Source: Scedosporium boydii
Lineage: Eukaryota; Ascomycota; Sordariomycetes; Microascales; Microascaceae
Reading direction: 5' to 3'
DNA: 64,000 nucleotides
NCBI GenBank assembly: GCA_002221725.1
Contig: NJFT01000179.1
Coordinates: 1 to 64,000, forward strand
Of this stretch, positions 1 to 9,946 are shown piece after piece; position 1 is the first letter of the stretch; each line of letters opens with the position of its first letter. The notes under the pieces are model-generated. The model saw nothing but the letters and a program-made list of their open reading frames with translations. It ran no database searches and had not been told where the DNA came from. Both the position numbers and the translations under genes were made by a program.

Positions 1-66
1 TGGAGGGGGGGGAGGGTGTGGAGGAGGGGGAGGGTGTGGAGGAGGGGGAGGATGCGGAGGAGGATG
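1..66. repeat. G-rich purine minisatellite
   Basis: A short tandem array of GGAGG/GGTGTGGAGGA-like units lies at the very start of the window. The top strand is almost pure purine with several runs of four or more G, so it could form a G-quadruplex. The array may continue beyond the window edge. No coding potential is seen. Confidence 0.7.
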
Positions 67-1099
67 ATGTCGTGGAAGGATTCTGTTGAAGTCGTATCCA
101 CACAAAGTACATCACAATGTGAGGCGGGTGGAGATAGTCCCCATGTTAAATGACCTTGGCTTTCAGCTTCACCTCGGCAGTGCCATCCTTTATAATATCG
201 ATGTCGGGCATCGGTGAATTTCTAGAAGCGCATAAGTTTGAAGTATCTCCACCAACTATTTTCAGAAGCACTTTGTTGCTAACAAGTTATACTTAAGCGT
301 AAGGGTACAGAAACTCGTCACATTTTAGCTTTGCAAGGCATCGACTAGATTTTTATGCCTGTCTACCAATCGACACCGAGGCGAGGGTTCTCTGGTGTTG
401 AATCATCTAATTCTAGAGCTATTGAGCACCAACGTCATTGTAGATAGGAAGCTCTAGTTCACACATTATCTCAACGAAGTAATTACATGCTGATTGACTG
501 CCCTCCCCGCCTCATCCACGTGTCACGAACCTTGCACCTATATGCTCAGCCGCCCTCATCCTACCCTCTGAATAACGTCATACGGATCGTCCATTTAACT
601 CTGGTAGACACAAACGGATTAGTCCACGTTATTATGAAAAGTAGGGGTTATACATCAGCGGGGGTAATACATACGCATTTAAAAGACCTAAACCGACGAG
701 TTGCTTGAAGAGACCGAGCCGTGTCAATGCACTTGTTTGTAACATCTCCGAAGAAGTCCTGTGTGCAATTTTCGCCAAAGAAGAGGTCGCACTTTGAGTC
801 TTTGGAGATTCTGATCGACTGCGGTATGAGAGAGAATCCTCCGCAATCCTGTCGCTCCGACTTTCCGCCGTTCTGGTATTAGTCGCATGGTGTACCCGGC
901 ATATCCCAGTCGAAGGTGTAGCATTTGCCTGTCTCACTTCCCCAGAGCTCGCGCGACCGGGTGTTTTCGTCCTGATTGCATTCCCAAACGTTGTCGTATA
1001 GTGTCACTGTGCTTCGTCAGTAGACTTATTTAATCCTAGATTTGCCATTGATCTTCGAGAAAAAAGGGATAGGGTTGAGTTTTCATTTAAAGGGCAGGC
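67..1099. other. Intergenic, no supported gene
   Basis: About 1 kb without a recognisable gene. Only short overlapping open frames on both strands are present, none with a known motif. It lies downstream of the SGNH hydrolase locus, so it may hold that gene's 3' untranslated region. Confidence 0.5.
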
Positions 1100-3165
1100 T
1101 TAATGACACTTACTGCGCCATTTCTCCTTCTGAGGCTCAGGGTTGGGATCCACGCCCGGAAGCCTAGGGAGGGGCGGATTGTAAGGGCATGAGTCCCAGG
1201 AAAAATCCCGTGGAAGTTCCTCGAACCCTGCGGCCGTCTCGCGTTCATTGCTCATCTCAAACAGGACGAGGTTCGCTATGATTTCATGGAGAAGCACTCG
1301 TGGGTGAAAGACCCGACCATATCTGTATGTGAGAAATAACCCCATCCGCCCATTAGTCACATCTTTCTCAATAATACAGCGAATGGAGTGGGGAATACAG
1401 ATTTCTTACCCGTCGGGCATAACGTTGGGAATCTCCCTCTTTCGGAGATTCGGATCATCGTTTTCAGCTGCTTCCTGAGAACTTGCGGCGACTGCGACCT
1501 GACCCTGATCTGGAGTTGGCTGCTCGCTTGCGTCGACTGATGGGGCTCTGAACCTGGACTCGGGGTCCATGAGTCGCGTTATCTGCGCATAGACATTCAG
1601 GTCGCCCATAAAGGTTCCCTGGAGTTCGCTAGCGGTTGTTCTCTTGAAGGGAGTGTCGCCAAGCGGGTCAAAAGTATTGAGTTCGTAGAACATTAGCCCG
1701 GTCCTGGTGTTGCTCTCTTTGGTTGACTCGTCCACGCCCTTCTCACAGTATCGGCCGCCGAACCGACCAATGTCAGAGTCGTAGTCAACAAACTTCACGC
1801 TCGGGCCAGCCCTTTCGGCTGCGGATTTCTGTTAAAATCTTCGGTATTCATGATGAATCTTGCCAGCAGGGATTACAAGTATAATCAGGGAAGGATGGGG
1901 TGAGTGGATGGACGCAAAAGTTCCGCGTTCATGTCGTCAATCAGCCTGTTCATTTTCCTGCGATTTTCTCGAGTGAGGTATGCCGTGGGATAGCCAACGT
2001 TCCAGGTTTTCTAATGACCAAGTCAGTGGACGTCCTAGGATAATGCTCTGACGGTTGGTGTGGGAGACACATACATAAATCCAGGTGGACCAAGAGACCT
2101 TGTCGCAATCTTCACTCATATCTTCGGCAAAGAACTTTCCATATAACCATTGTAAGCTGCAAACCTATGGATGGTAAAAGCCTAGCTGCTAGCTAGCCTT
2201 ACCCAGTATAGTATATCTTCCCACTAGACTTTGTGTCAGCTGATAAAGTAATCGGTATCTGGTGGTTCAGTGCGCCAAGGTGACTTACTCCTTCGCCAAT
2301 TTACTCTTTGCTGCATTGAGCACGTCGTCAAGGCTCTTCCTAAAGGCGTCGTCATGGATGATGGCTTGGGTGATGCCCAACTGTGCGTCGCAGCCCGTTC
2401 CCAGTTTGTCCCAGTCTACGTCGGCAGCCCAGGCGAAATTCCTAGAGAAGGCAGCGGCCTTCGCGACAAGTACCTGGGCCTTATTCATAACGGCCCACTA
2501 GAAGACGCATTGGTTGAGGACATCTGTCAACTCAGCGTCGTTGCCACCTAGAATTTCGGACCGCGTGTTAGCTCACTCATATGCTCGCTGACACTGACAC
2601 TTCAACGACCCAACGACGAAACGACTCATCAACACCGTTGAAAAGGGAAATGTGGTGTGCTTACCTATAGACAACAATATTGCCTGTTGATCACCTCCCA
2701 GGTTGGGGATTTGCTTCTCAAGGACATCCTTCGTCACGGCACCCGAGCATGACTTGTATTGGAAAGTTCTCTGCGCAGGGTCTCCTAGCCGAGGATCACT
2801 GTTGATAATGCTCGGGTACGACTTGCTATACCGGCTGCAGGCATAGTCTTTGAGTCGATATTATTAGTTCTAATTGAATATATTTCGTACACATCTTGGA
2901 TCGGAGACTCACCGCTTTCCGCAGCGAACAGGTCAAAGACAGTTCCGAGTCGATCACCAGCCCCAATCCCGGACGAGTATGAGTCTCCAATGGCTGCAAG
3001 CTTCTTTATGTGGGAGAGATCAGTGGGGTCGAATTCCTGGACATCGACGCCCACATCAGCTCTCAAACGGAGCATAGTTCCGTTGGTGGGCAATGCAACG
3101 GCACGGCACAGAGACAAGGCAACTGGGAGGCCATAGAAGAGCGTCTTCCGCGTGGCGCCCATCAT
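1100..3165 (-). pseudogene. SGNH/GDSL-type secreted hydrolase with one internal stop
   Basis: Eight exons join in frame: 3165-2913, 2847-2665, 2547-2289, 2223-2203, 2156-2075, 2010-1914, 1818-1410 and 1322-1100, giving 509 codons. The product begins with a hydrophobic leader, then AIGDSYSSGIGAGDRLG with the nucleophile Ser near residue 62. It carries a DYACSRY block, a GGND block (residues 146-149) and a late FHP whose His (about 441) fits the catalytic His. This is the pattern of fungal SGNH hydrolases, secreted esterases or lipases. One codon is a TAG at 2500-2498 (codon 162, between VF and WA), where relatives usually carry Gln. Everything else is open and spliceable, so the lesion looks recent, or is a sequencing error. 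Exon 4 is only 21 nt. The exon 6/7 junction uses a weak GTCCAT donor and is the least certain. Confidence 0.7.
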
Positions 3166-4033
3166 ATCGATGTAATATTCGTTTTTTCTTGTTTGGAGAA
3201 AGAAGATAGATATTTCTCGTGGGCTAGATTTTTCGAATGCAGAGAAGACACGGGACAAATGGAGCTATAGGATGTCGAGAGGTCACATAATATATTTTCA
3301 ACACGACAAGCACCTCCAGGCCGCTGGCTTTATCCGCGTTGTTTTAGCCCGCTGTTGTGATGTTCGAAGCCTGGCGCTTAGCAGGCTCCTAAGTGCGTGA
3401 CGCGGAACGCTGTCTGCGAGGCTGGCGCTATTCATCCTGACAGCTGCTGTGATCCGAGCAACAGAGTCGGTGTCAGACCCGACCCTCGATAAGAGTTGCA
3501 AAAATAGCTTGCTCTTACCAACGCCTGGATCTCACTCTCCCGGCTCGGAACATGGGTCTTACCTTTGGATCCAGCTTATTCCGTCCCCTGATGGCCGGTT
3601 CGCAGGCCTTGCGCGCACAGAACGCGGGATGTACTTAGAACATCTTATGCCGAGCCAGCCTGTGGGGCCAAATAATTTGAGCGGGCGGATTCGCCGCCGA
3701 AGGATCGTTGTCTCCGCCATACGTCATCTGGATAGCCACCACCCTCTCAGTACGGCTGTGCATGAAGCCTCCTCAGGCGGCCGATAGCCTGCTGAACCTT
3801 AGGGATGACCAAATATACCATCTTAAAGTTATTCGGAGTCAATTGTGTGAGATTGAGGTCCTTTAAAGAATGCCATGCTCCCTTCAGGCCAAGTTTCCGT
3901 CTGGCTATTGCGCAGGCCATCGTCTCCATTTCATTTTGACACCCTGCCAGTATTCAGCCTTCAACCATACTGCCGAAACACCTCATTCTAGAATTGCCTC
4001 ATATTAGCCTTATCCCCTGCTTCCAACATCAAC
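3166..4033. other. Divergent intergenic region
   Basis: The region separates the SGNH locus (minus) from the secreted protein gene at 4034 (plus) and should hold both promoters. Small open frames occur on both strands (for example around 3449-3787 and 3747-3929), but none shows a recognised motif. Confidence 0.5.
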
Positions 4034-4908
4034 ATGCGTTTCTCTCCAGCCAAGCGCCTTCTTGTCGCGGCCTTCGCCCGTCTCCTCACTGCCTACGACA
4101 TAAAGGAAGAGAAAGAACCCCAAGGAGGTCTGAAAATACGCTTGGACTACGACGTGGCCACGAAATGGCCCAAGGAGGCCAAGGGCAGGGACGGCGAGGA
4201 AAGCGACAAGGCACCTCGCAACTGGCTTTTCTCCTCGCACGTCAATTACCTTAAGTCCGTCAGCGAGATCACGGACGGTCAACTCCGGCAGCTCGCATTC
4301 GACGCCTACCGCGAAATGGAGGCTGAATGCGCAGCGTACAAAATCGGGAAGAAATCGATTCCCGGCGTCATGACGATCCTAGCCGTGGGCGAGGAGATCT
4401 TCCTGTCGTCGTCGCAGAAGGGAGTGGACTACACGTACAAGATGGCCCAAGACACTCCCGTGCGCCAGTCCCTCGAGATGTGCCGGCTTGTCTGGAGGGA
4501 CCAAGGGCAGGAGGCACAGGACGAACACAAGAACAAAGGGTCGTGCGGAGAGCCTATGGTTGCGCAGCAATACTACAGCATCCATGAAAAACCCTTGAAG
4601 GAGCGTGACCCGAAACCAAGAGTCGGGACCGTCGGTCGTCGGGGACAAGACTACATTCCCATGGACCCTTGTGGAACGGCACCCGAGGAGGTGAGTGAGC
4701 CACGGCAACCACCCCGTGCCGCGTATTGGTTTCTGTCTTCGTTAATTTATTTTTCTAGGACTACTGGGGTTGCAATCTTTTTGTCGAGGATCAGGGGTTG
4801 ATTGTCCTGGGCAGAAATATCTCTCCAGAACCCGTTGACTATAAAACTGTTGCCGGTGGGATTACCGGGATTGATCAGGTCAAGATGTGCACCGTCAACT
4901 CGGATTGA
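4034..4908 (+). CDS. Predicted secreted protein with deaminase-like zinc motifs
   Basis: Two exons, 4034-4690 and 4759-4908, split by a GTGAGT...TTCTAG intron of 68 nt, encode 268 aa. The ATG sits in a CATCAACATG context and is followed by a basic, then hydrophobic N-terminus (residues 1-20) that could be a signal peptide. A charged linker follows. Residues 108-130 read as two short strands (IPGVMTILAVGEEIFLSSS). A Cys-Gly-Glu lies at 171-173 in a helix-like stretch, and Pro-Cys at 212-213 is followed by Trp-Gly-Cys at 222-224. The order strand-strand, C-x-E, P-C...C resembles the nucleic-acid/nucleotide deaminase superfamily, including toxin-type and fungal-expanded families. The second motif has wider spacing than PCxxC. 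The assignment is inference; a plain hypothetical secreted protein is the safe call. Confidence 0.75.
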
Positions 4909-5001
4909 AAGGGTGTTAACTTTATTATCACATATTCGGTGGTCAAAAAATTCTGTCTAGGGTTTGGGTGATATAGTTTGAATAAGGAGGAACCCCCTTT
5001 G

Positions 5002-6468
5002 TTAGCCTTCGGGCATGTCTCTGCTCCGAAGATCCGGCAACCGTTTGTTAATTTGAACTTCAACCCCCACCTCGGCACACAGCTCGCGAAGCTCTGCGCG
5101 TAGGGGACGTTTCCGTTCGTCATCCGTCTCGTAGAGTATGATCGAAATACACTGAAGTCGAGGTGTCACGGATCGCCAGCACCGTAGCCAAGACCGAAGG
5201 ACTAGTAGTAGACTATAGTCAGTCCAACCGTAACCGTACTCGTCTATCAGAGTTAAGTCGTCGGTTATTGTGAGAGATTCAATATTTCTCGGCAGATAAT
5301 TCTCCAACGGAGGCGGGGCTTTCTCAAAGGATCTGAATCCCAGTAGAAGCAGTGCTGGGATCTGAAGTCGTTTCAGTGCTTCAAAATACACAAGTCCCTC
5401 CAGCGAACCTCGCATCGTGAGGAATGGAGATCCGGGTTGAGTAAGGTCCGGGTCGCAGCTGGCCCTGATGGTCAGATCGCATAGGGTGCCACGGATGGTC
5501 GAGAGATCGCTGACAATGTGATCGAGGTCAATAACGTCCCGGACGAGATTATTAGCCCGTTCCAGGTCCTCTCGATAGTACCATTCCCAGTGAAGACTTT
5601 CAAGTCTCGGGGTAACTTCGAGGATTCTCCTGAGATGGCCTTCGCGCAGAACGGCTAGGCGTAGAGATACAAGCTGAGCTGCATTCGGAACACGGTCGCC
5701 GGGCCAGGCGAAATGATCCGGGTTGTCAATCAGCACCGACAGGTGTCGGACAGATGGCAGGTAAAAAAGTGCCAACATGTCCTTCGTGTTCTCCATCCCC
5801 CTGTGGCGGGCATAAGGAATCTCTAGTGTTTCACATGACACCTCCTGTAGGCGCTCAAACCTGGGGAACCTGAAAATCTCAGAGCCACCCGGCGTGCAGA
5901 GGGCCGTTTGCAGTACCATTCCCACTAGATCGGTCTCTTTGGCGAAGTTCGGCCCCAGACGCAGGCGAACTAGGTTCGGAAGCCGAGAAAGCAGGACCGC
6001 GACAAAGGCATCCATTGTTCCTTGGCGTAATTCAGGTATAAAATGGTATTCGTTAGGTAAACTCAAGTACCAGACGTATTTAACGGGCTCAAGTAAATCA
6101 GCCTGGGTGATGGGTATCTTCGGAGTCCGGCCGAGAAATGGACGGCGATAGAAACCATCTCCGTCAAGCGACACGCTATGGACATGAGAAGCGAGCTGCT
6201 CCTTTCGTAGAATACTCCGCAGAAATAATGTTATTGGTGGGGGAGTATCGGGATGGTCCCATGTCCACTGAATGCTGGAGTAAAGCCGGGGCTCGGCGAA
6301 TGATCGTAGACTCTGGCAAACCGAGCAGAGGGCGTGAAAGTCTCGCGGCGATAGTGACTGGAATATCAAGTCAAGTATTTCCACTGGACAAGCGAGTAGA
6401 GTTCGTGGTATTGTTGCAGACGCAGACCGCGCTGTAAGAGTCGTCGACGTTCCAGCTGGCATGTCCAT
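5002..6468 (-). CDS. F-box domain protein
   Basis: A single-exon frame of 488 aa. After a low-complexity Ser/Thr/Ala start, residues about 23-60 (LLACPVEILDLIFQSLSPRD, then FHALCSVCQSLR) match the F-box consensus: Leu-Pro-type start, Ile-Leu-Phe helix, then a Cys-x-x-hydrophobic-Arg helix. The remainder is Leu-rich with repeated LRRL/LESL-like segments, as in the degenerate leucine-rich repeats of fungal F-box proteins. It would act as a substrate adaptor of an SCF ubiquitin ligase through Skp1; the target is unknown. Near residues 445-460 the chain resembles the usual C-terminal part of this group (LRSWLRCWRSVTPRLQ). The stop lies about 90 bp from the converging gene at 4908. Confidence 0.85.
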   Translation of the reverse strand: MDMPAGTSTTLTARSASATIPRTLLACPVEILDLIFQSLSPRDFHALCSVCQSLRSFAEPRLYSSIQWTWDHPDTPPPITLFLRSILRKEQLASHVHSVSLDGDGFYRRPFLGRTPKIPITQADLLEPVKYVWYLSLPNEYHFIPELRQGTMDAFVAVLLSRLPNLVRLRLGPNFAKETDLVGMVLQTALCTPGGSEIFRFPRFERLQEVSCETLEIPYARHRGMENTKDMLALFYLPSVRHLSVLIDNPDHFAWPGDRVPNAAQLVSLRLAVLREGHLRRILEVTPRLESLHWEWYYREDLERANNLVRDVIDLDHIVSDLSTIRGTLCDLTIRASCDPDLTQPGSPFLTMRGSLEGLVYFEALKRLQIPALLLLGFRSFEKAPPPLENYLPRNIESLTITDDLTLIDEYGYGWTDYSLLLVLRSWLRCWRSVTPRLQCISIILYETDDERKRPLRAELRELCAEVGVEVQINKRLPDLRSRDMPEG

Positions 6469-7075
6469 TATTGTTCTGTGCGAGGAAGAGGTTCTGAAGT
6501 GGTCGGCCTGGAAATTTCAAGGCAGCCAGAAATATGACCCAGCAATGCTCTAGGGTGTGGCGACTATTATAATAATTCTGTTGGTTCTGTGGGTCTTTCT
6601 GCCTACTAAATATTGATATTTATATTGATAGAAACAAATGCACCTTAGGTAAGCAATCGCTGCCTGGTGGTCAGGCTCCTACAGAGCACTCATCGCCCTC
6701 CTCCTCGACCTACTGAAGACATATCTTTAATATTGGGGCGGATTACGTCTTGCTGTCTTAATCTGCCTGTCTCCTTGACGTCCATCTATTAGATCTCGCG
6801 TCTTTTCTGGAGGTGCCGATTCAACTCTATTTACACAAGCAGGACCGCCGATCTGGTGTTCAGAATAGTCCAGAGGGTTGGTCCATCACTCGACGCTGAG
6901 ATGGGGGTTCGAGTCAGCATTTCATAGCGATTGAGATTGGCTCAAGGGCGCTCAGGCCCACAGGAGTAAAAGTCGCCAAATGCTATACGGCTCATCAATC
7001 CAACCTACAAAAGTGCCACAAAATAGAATCCCGAAGCTATTGGAAGGAATAATCCTCCATCCATCATTCGCATAA
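6469..7075. other. Intergenic, nothing recognised
   Basis: The region upstream of the F-box gene and downstream of the surface-protein gene. It holds no convincing open frame. A GGTTCGAGTC string near 6905 looked like a tRNA B box, but no acceptor stem or A box pairs with it. Confidence 0.5.
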
Positions 7076-8119
7076 TCATAAGTAATAATCCAAAGCAAGC
7101 ACCATTGTAGCCAATAAAGAGGCCATCATCGCGGGCACCATCGCAGCCAGTTTGCCCTGTCCATTTTCATTTACCCTCGTTACCTCAAAAGACAGGGGCG
7201 GATCCTTCCCAACGATCACTGCCTGGGTCGAGTTGGCAGCGTCGTATGTTCCTTTGAAATCCACAACGAAACTGACATTGACTCCGGAGATGCGACCTGC
7301 CATGAGTCCGCTGATGGCGAGAGCTAGTGTCTGCCGCGATATTGACCCGTTTATAGTCGTTCCTTCGGGAATGGAATCATCGCCGAAACTATAGCCTCGG
7401 CAAAGTCCCTCGGGCTGTACGAATTCGTCCTCGGACCACTCCCCATATGGTATATTATTCCATTTCCTCTCGGGGGCATTTACATACGCGCCGTTGAAGA
7501 CCGCGGCCGAAGAATCGTTCAGAGACGACGACAGGGATAGGGGCACTGTGTCCCTAGCTCCGTGGACTTCGTTGTTCGGATAGATAAAGGTGAACCAAGA
7601 CGTCGATCGGAAGAAAATGCTATCGGGGTCGACGGCGCATATGTTGTATGAAAGATTGATATTATCCACGGAGGAATCAGATAGCCAGGCCTTGAACCCG
7701 ATGACAACGCCATTCTCGGGCCCCTCGGGGTGAGGCGCCTGGGGTCCTATCCATGCTGCCCCTAGTAGTCGATCCGGTAAAGGCAGCGCTGAAGATGCCG
7801 TCTCGCAGATGCCATCCGTTTGTTCGACAACAGAAATCCAAAGGGAAGCCTCTCCGAGATAATACGCCCCGCCGAAAGCCGAATCCTTGGTGTAATTATC
7901 GAATCGCGTCGGAGGCAGATCATCGATGTAAAGCTGTCCCGTATTCACGCAGGGAGTACCGCTTCCACTCCCCGAGTCATCGTCGCCAGAGTCTCCATTG
8001 CCGTCGGAACCGCCGCCAGAGCTACCGCCGCCTCTCCTAGCAGCGACCGGATTACCAAAGCAGCCGAAGATAGCGATGAGAATGAATTTGTCCCCGTTAC
8101 CAAACGCATGTTGGAACAT
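7076..8119 (-). CDS. Secreted, probably GPI-anchored surface protein, unknown function
   Basis: A continuous frame of 347 aa. An N-terminal hydrophobic stretch (about residues 11-27, FILIAIFGCFGNPVAA) looks like a signal peptide. It is followed by a Gly/Ser/Asp-rich linker (residues 29-53) and a body with several NxS/T glycosylation sequons. The last 20 residues are hydrophobic (VPAMMASLLATMVLALDYYL), preceded by small residues, which suits a GPI-anchor signal. No enzyme motif is seen. It probably sits on the cell surface or in the wall. An upstream exon cannot be excluded, because the leader starts 10 residues after the Met. Confidence 0.7.
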   Translation of the reverse strand: MFQHAFGNGDKFILIAIFGCFGNPVAARRGGGSSGGGSDGNGDSGDDDSGSGSGTPCVNTGQLYIDDLPPTRFDNYTKDSAFGGAYYLGEASLWISVVEQTDGICETASSALPLPDRLLGAAWIGPQAPHPEGPENGVVIGFKAWLSDSSVDNINLSYNICAVDPDSIFFRSTSWFTFIYPNNEVHGARDTVPLSLSSSLNDSSAAVFNGAYVNAPERKWNNIPYGEWSEDEFVQPEGLCRGYSFGDDSIPEGTTINGSISRQTLALAISGLMAGRISGVNVSFVVDFKGTYDAANSTQAVIVGKDPPLSFEVTRVNENGQGKLAAMVPAMMASLLATMVLALDYYL

Positions 8120-8498
8120 GGCTCGTCAAGCCATCGAGGAAAAAAGTTGTAGAAGCGACGCGTATGTTGCAAGAATATACTTGAATCTGGTTGGGCCTTA
8201 AACCTCTTCGAGACGGCGGATGCAACATTGGCATGCAATTTGCATAATCACGCAAGGACATTCGCCCGAGGATCTGCGCCCAAGCCCATGTGTAAGGTGA
8301 CGATTCCACATGACGCAATCTGAAGATTGCGAATCGGAAAGCTCTTTCCAGACCTAAGCCGGGTAGCAGTGGACCTTCTCATTTTTGAGGCGGAGATATC
8401 ACCATCACCAGTATGTAGTAGACGTTTATTTACCATGGCCATGACCCGCCTAGTAAATGCTAACCGTAAAATAACAGGAGAATACTCGCGTTGACGTG
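8120..8498. other. Intergenic, no supported gene
   Basis: It separates two minus-strand genes and should contain the promoter of the surface protein gene. Only short frames antisense to each other are present. Confidence 0.5.
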
Positions 8499-9029
8499 TC
8501 AGAGACCATCGCCCAGCATCGCGTCTATCAATTGACAGTGACGATCCGCATTCGTCTCACTCATCTCGTCATCGTAATTCAGCCCATACGGCCAAATGTG
8601 GCCTCCCCCGCAGTTGATTTTGGCAGTCGGGCCATCCCATGACTTTAAAAGCTCCGTCGCCGACGGCCAGTTATTCGCGGAGCATCTAGCATCGAAAGCC
8701 TGGGTCTGACCGATACCAAGCGTATGTGAAATCTCGTGAAGTGCCGTCCGCTCATTCATGTACGATCTGTTGGAACCGAACCGGATGTTGCCGTTGTAGT
8801 TTCCATCCGCGGTGGCGACGCTCGGCACGTACTGGACTGTGATGGCTTTGTTTGGGCGGACGGCAAATTTCGTGTACCGTTCCACGGCTAGAGTCATGGC
8901 TGACTCGATGCGAGAATATGCGTCGGCTTGGTCCTGCGTAGGGTTTGGACTTTTCTGAAGTTGCCAGGTAATCACTGCTGATGCGAGAGAGGCATAGGCC
9001 CAGATGCCGGCAAGGAGATGGAGATGCAT
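8499..9029 (-). CDS. Secreted zincin-type metallopeptidase
   Basis: 176 aa from the ATG at 9029, chosen because it places a typical signal peptide at residues 1-18 (MHLHLLAGIWAYASLASA). An in-frame codon further upstream would bury it. The zinc signature HEISHTLGIG is at residues 98-107, with ligands His98 and His102 and catalytic Glu99. In the metzincin form HExxHxxGxxH the third ligand would be residue 108, which is Gln here, so the third ligand must lie elsewhere, perhaps His in GGGHIW or an Asp. Three cysteines in the C-terminal half may form a disulfide. The short fold fits small secreted fungal metalloproteases. Substrate unknown. Confidence 0.75.
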   Translation of the reverse strand: MHLHLLAGIWAYASLASAVITWQLQKSPNPTQDQADAYSRIESAMTLAVERYTKFAVRPNKAITVQYVPSVATADGNYNGNIRFGSNRSYMNERTALHEISHTLGIGQTQAFDARCSANNWPSATELLKSWDGPTAKINCGGGHIWPYGLNYDDEMSETNADRHCQLIDAMLGDGL

Positions 9030-9430
9030 GATCGTTTGGGGATTGGCTCGCGTGGGTTGCGATGTTCGAGACGTCGGTTGAGCTACAGTCTGGAAGAAAG
9101 GTGCAGATGGCGACTTCATGGAATGGAATGCATCGCAGGCTCATAGCACTAGATTCCGGGTCGAATACATTGCCTATATATATAGGTCGATACAATGCAC
9201 GGTTCCTGTCAAGAACACCTAATGAGACTCGTCCCGAGGTAAATGACATTTAATCCTGGGTATATCGAATGATTCGTGCGCCTTTTCAAGCGATTTAGGC
9301 AAATTCGAGGGAATTCTTGAAGAAGTATTTCTCCTTGGCGGACGAAACCAGGTTGGCTCATTAGAGATGCACGTATCAGAAGAAGTTATTTAATATCCAT
9401 GATCACTGAGGACCTTCCGAAGTTAGCCTA
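9030..9430. other. Intergenic, probable promoter of the zincin gene
   Basis: A TATA-like TATATATATAG lies near 9174-9184, about 150 bp upstream of the zincin start codon. No gene is supported here. Confidence 0.45.
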
Positions 9431-9946
9431 TTAATAACAGGACCAAATCCAGGGTCTTTCAAGCTTTGCACTCCAGACCCCTTCTTGCTGGTTCAGGGTA
9501 AGTAGGCTATTCGCTTCCCGACCCGGAGCGTACAGCCTCGATGCCATTAGTACTGAAGCCATAATATCTAGCCTAAGATGAAGCCCGACTATTAGTCCTC
9601 TACGGCCCAAAACAGAGCGAATCCATCCTTCTGTCAGGTGAGAATTTCTCAAAGTCCAGAAGGGAGGTCCTAGGGGATACTCACGACCGTTACGCTCGCG
9701 GTGAGAGCACCCTGGCCAGCAACAAGGCCGGCGTTTTCCTTCGTTCAATTCCTCGACGGTGCGGCGGATCCTGCGCTCGCGAGTGGCCTTCTGCTTCGCG
9801 TCGTTGACCCAGCAGATGAACTCGTTTCGCGCCAGCACCGTGATGTCGAGCCAGGCTGCCTTGGCTGTCTCATCCGTGACGAGGACATCGGCAAGATCTT
9901 CCGGTAGGTCATGAACCTTGCCGCCGGGTAGTTCTGCAGTGGTCAT
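9431..9946 (-). CDS. YdeI/OmpD-associated-type protein
   Basis: 171 aa if read through, or 153 aa if the in-frame GTGAGT...CTGACAG segment 9684-9631 (54 nt) is removed as an intron. Residues 12-80 carry the family pattern: LPEDLADVL, then AKAAWLDITVLARNEFICW, then the basic block RRIRRTVEELNEGKRRPCCWPGC. In the bacterial and fungal relatives I know, the chain ends shortly after CCWPGCxHR, so the tail beyond residue 88 is unusual and may be a retained intron or neighbouring sequence. The biochemical role of the family is not established; bacterial members are linked to stress or peptide tolerance. The product is probably a small cytosolic protein. Confidence 0.75.
   Translation of the reverse strand: MTTAELPGGKVHDLPEDLADVLVTDETAKAAWLDITVLARNEFICWVNDAKQKATRERRIRRTVEELNEGKRRPCCWPGCSHRERNGREYPLGPPFWTLRNSHLTEGWIRSVLGRRGLIVGLHLRLDIMASVLMASRLYAPGREANSLLTLNQQEGVWSAKLERPWIWSCY

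Noticed and set aside
6850..6925. tRNA-like B box GGTTCGAGTC
   Set aside because: No matching A box, anticodon stem or acceptor stem could be paired around it.
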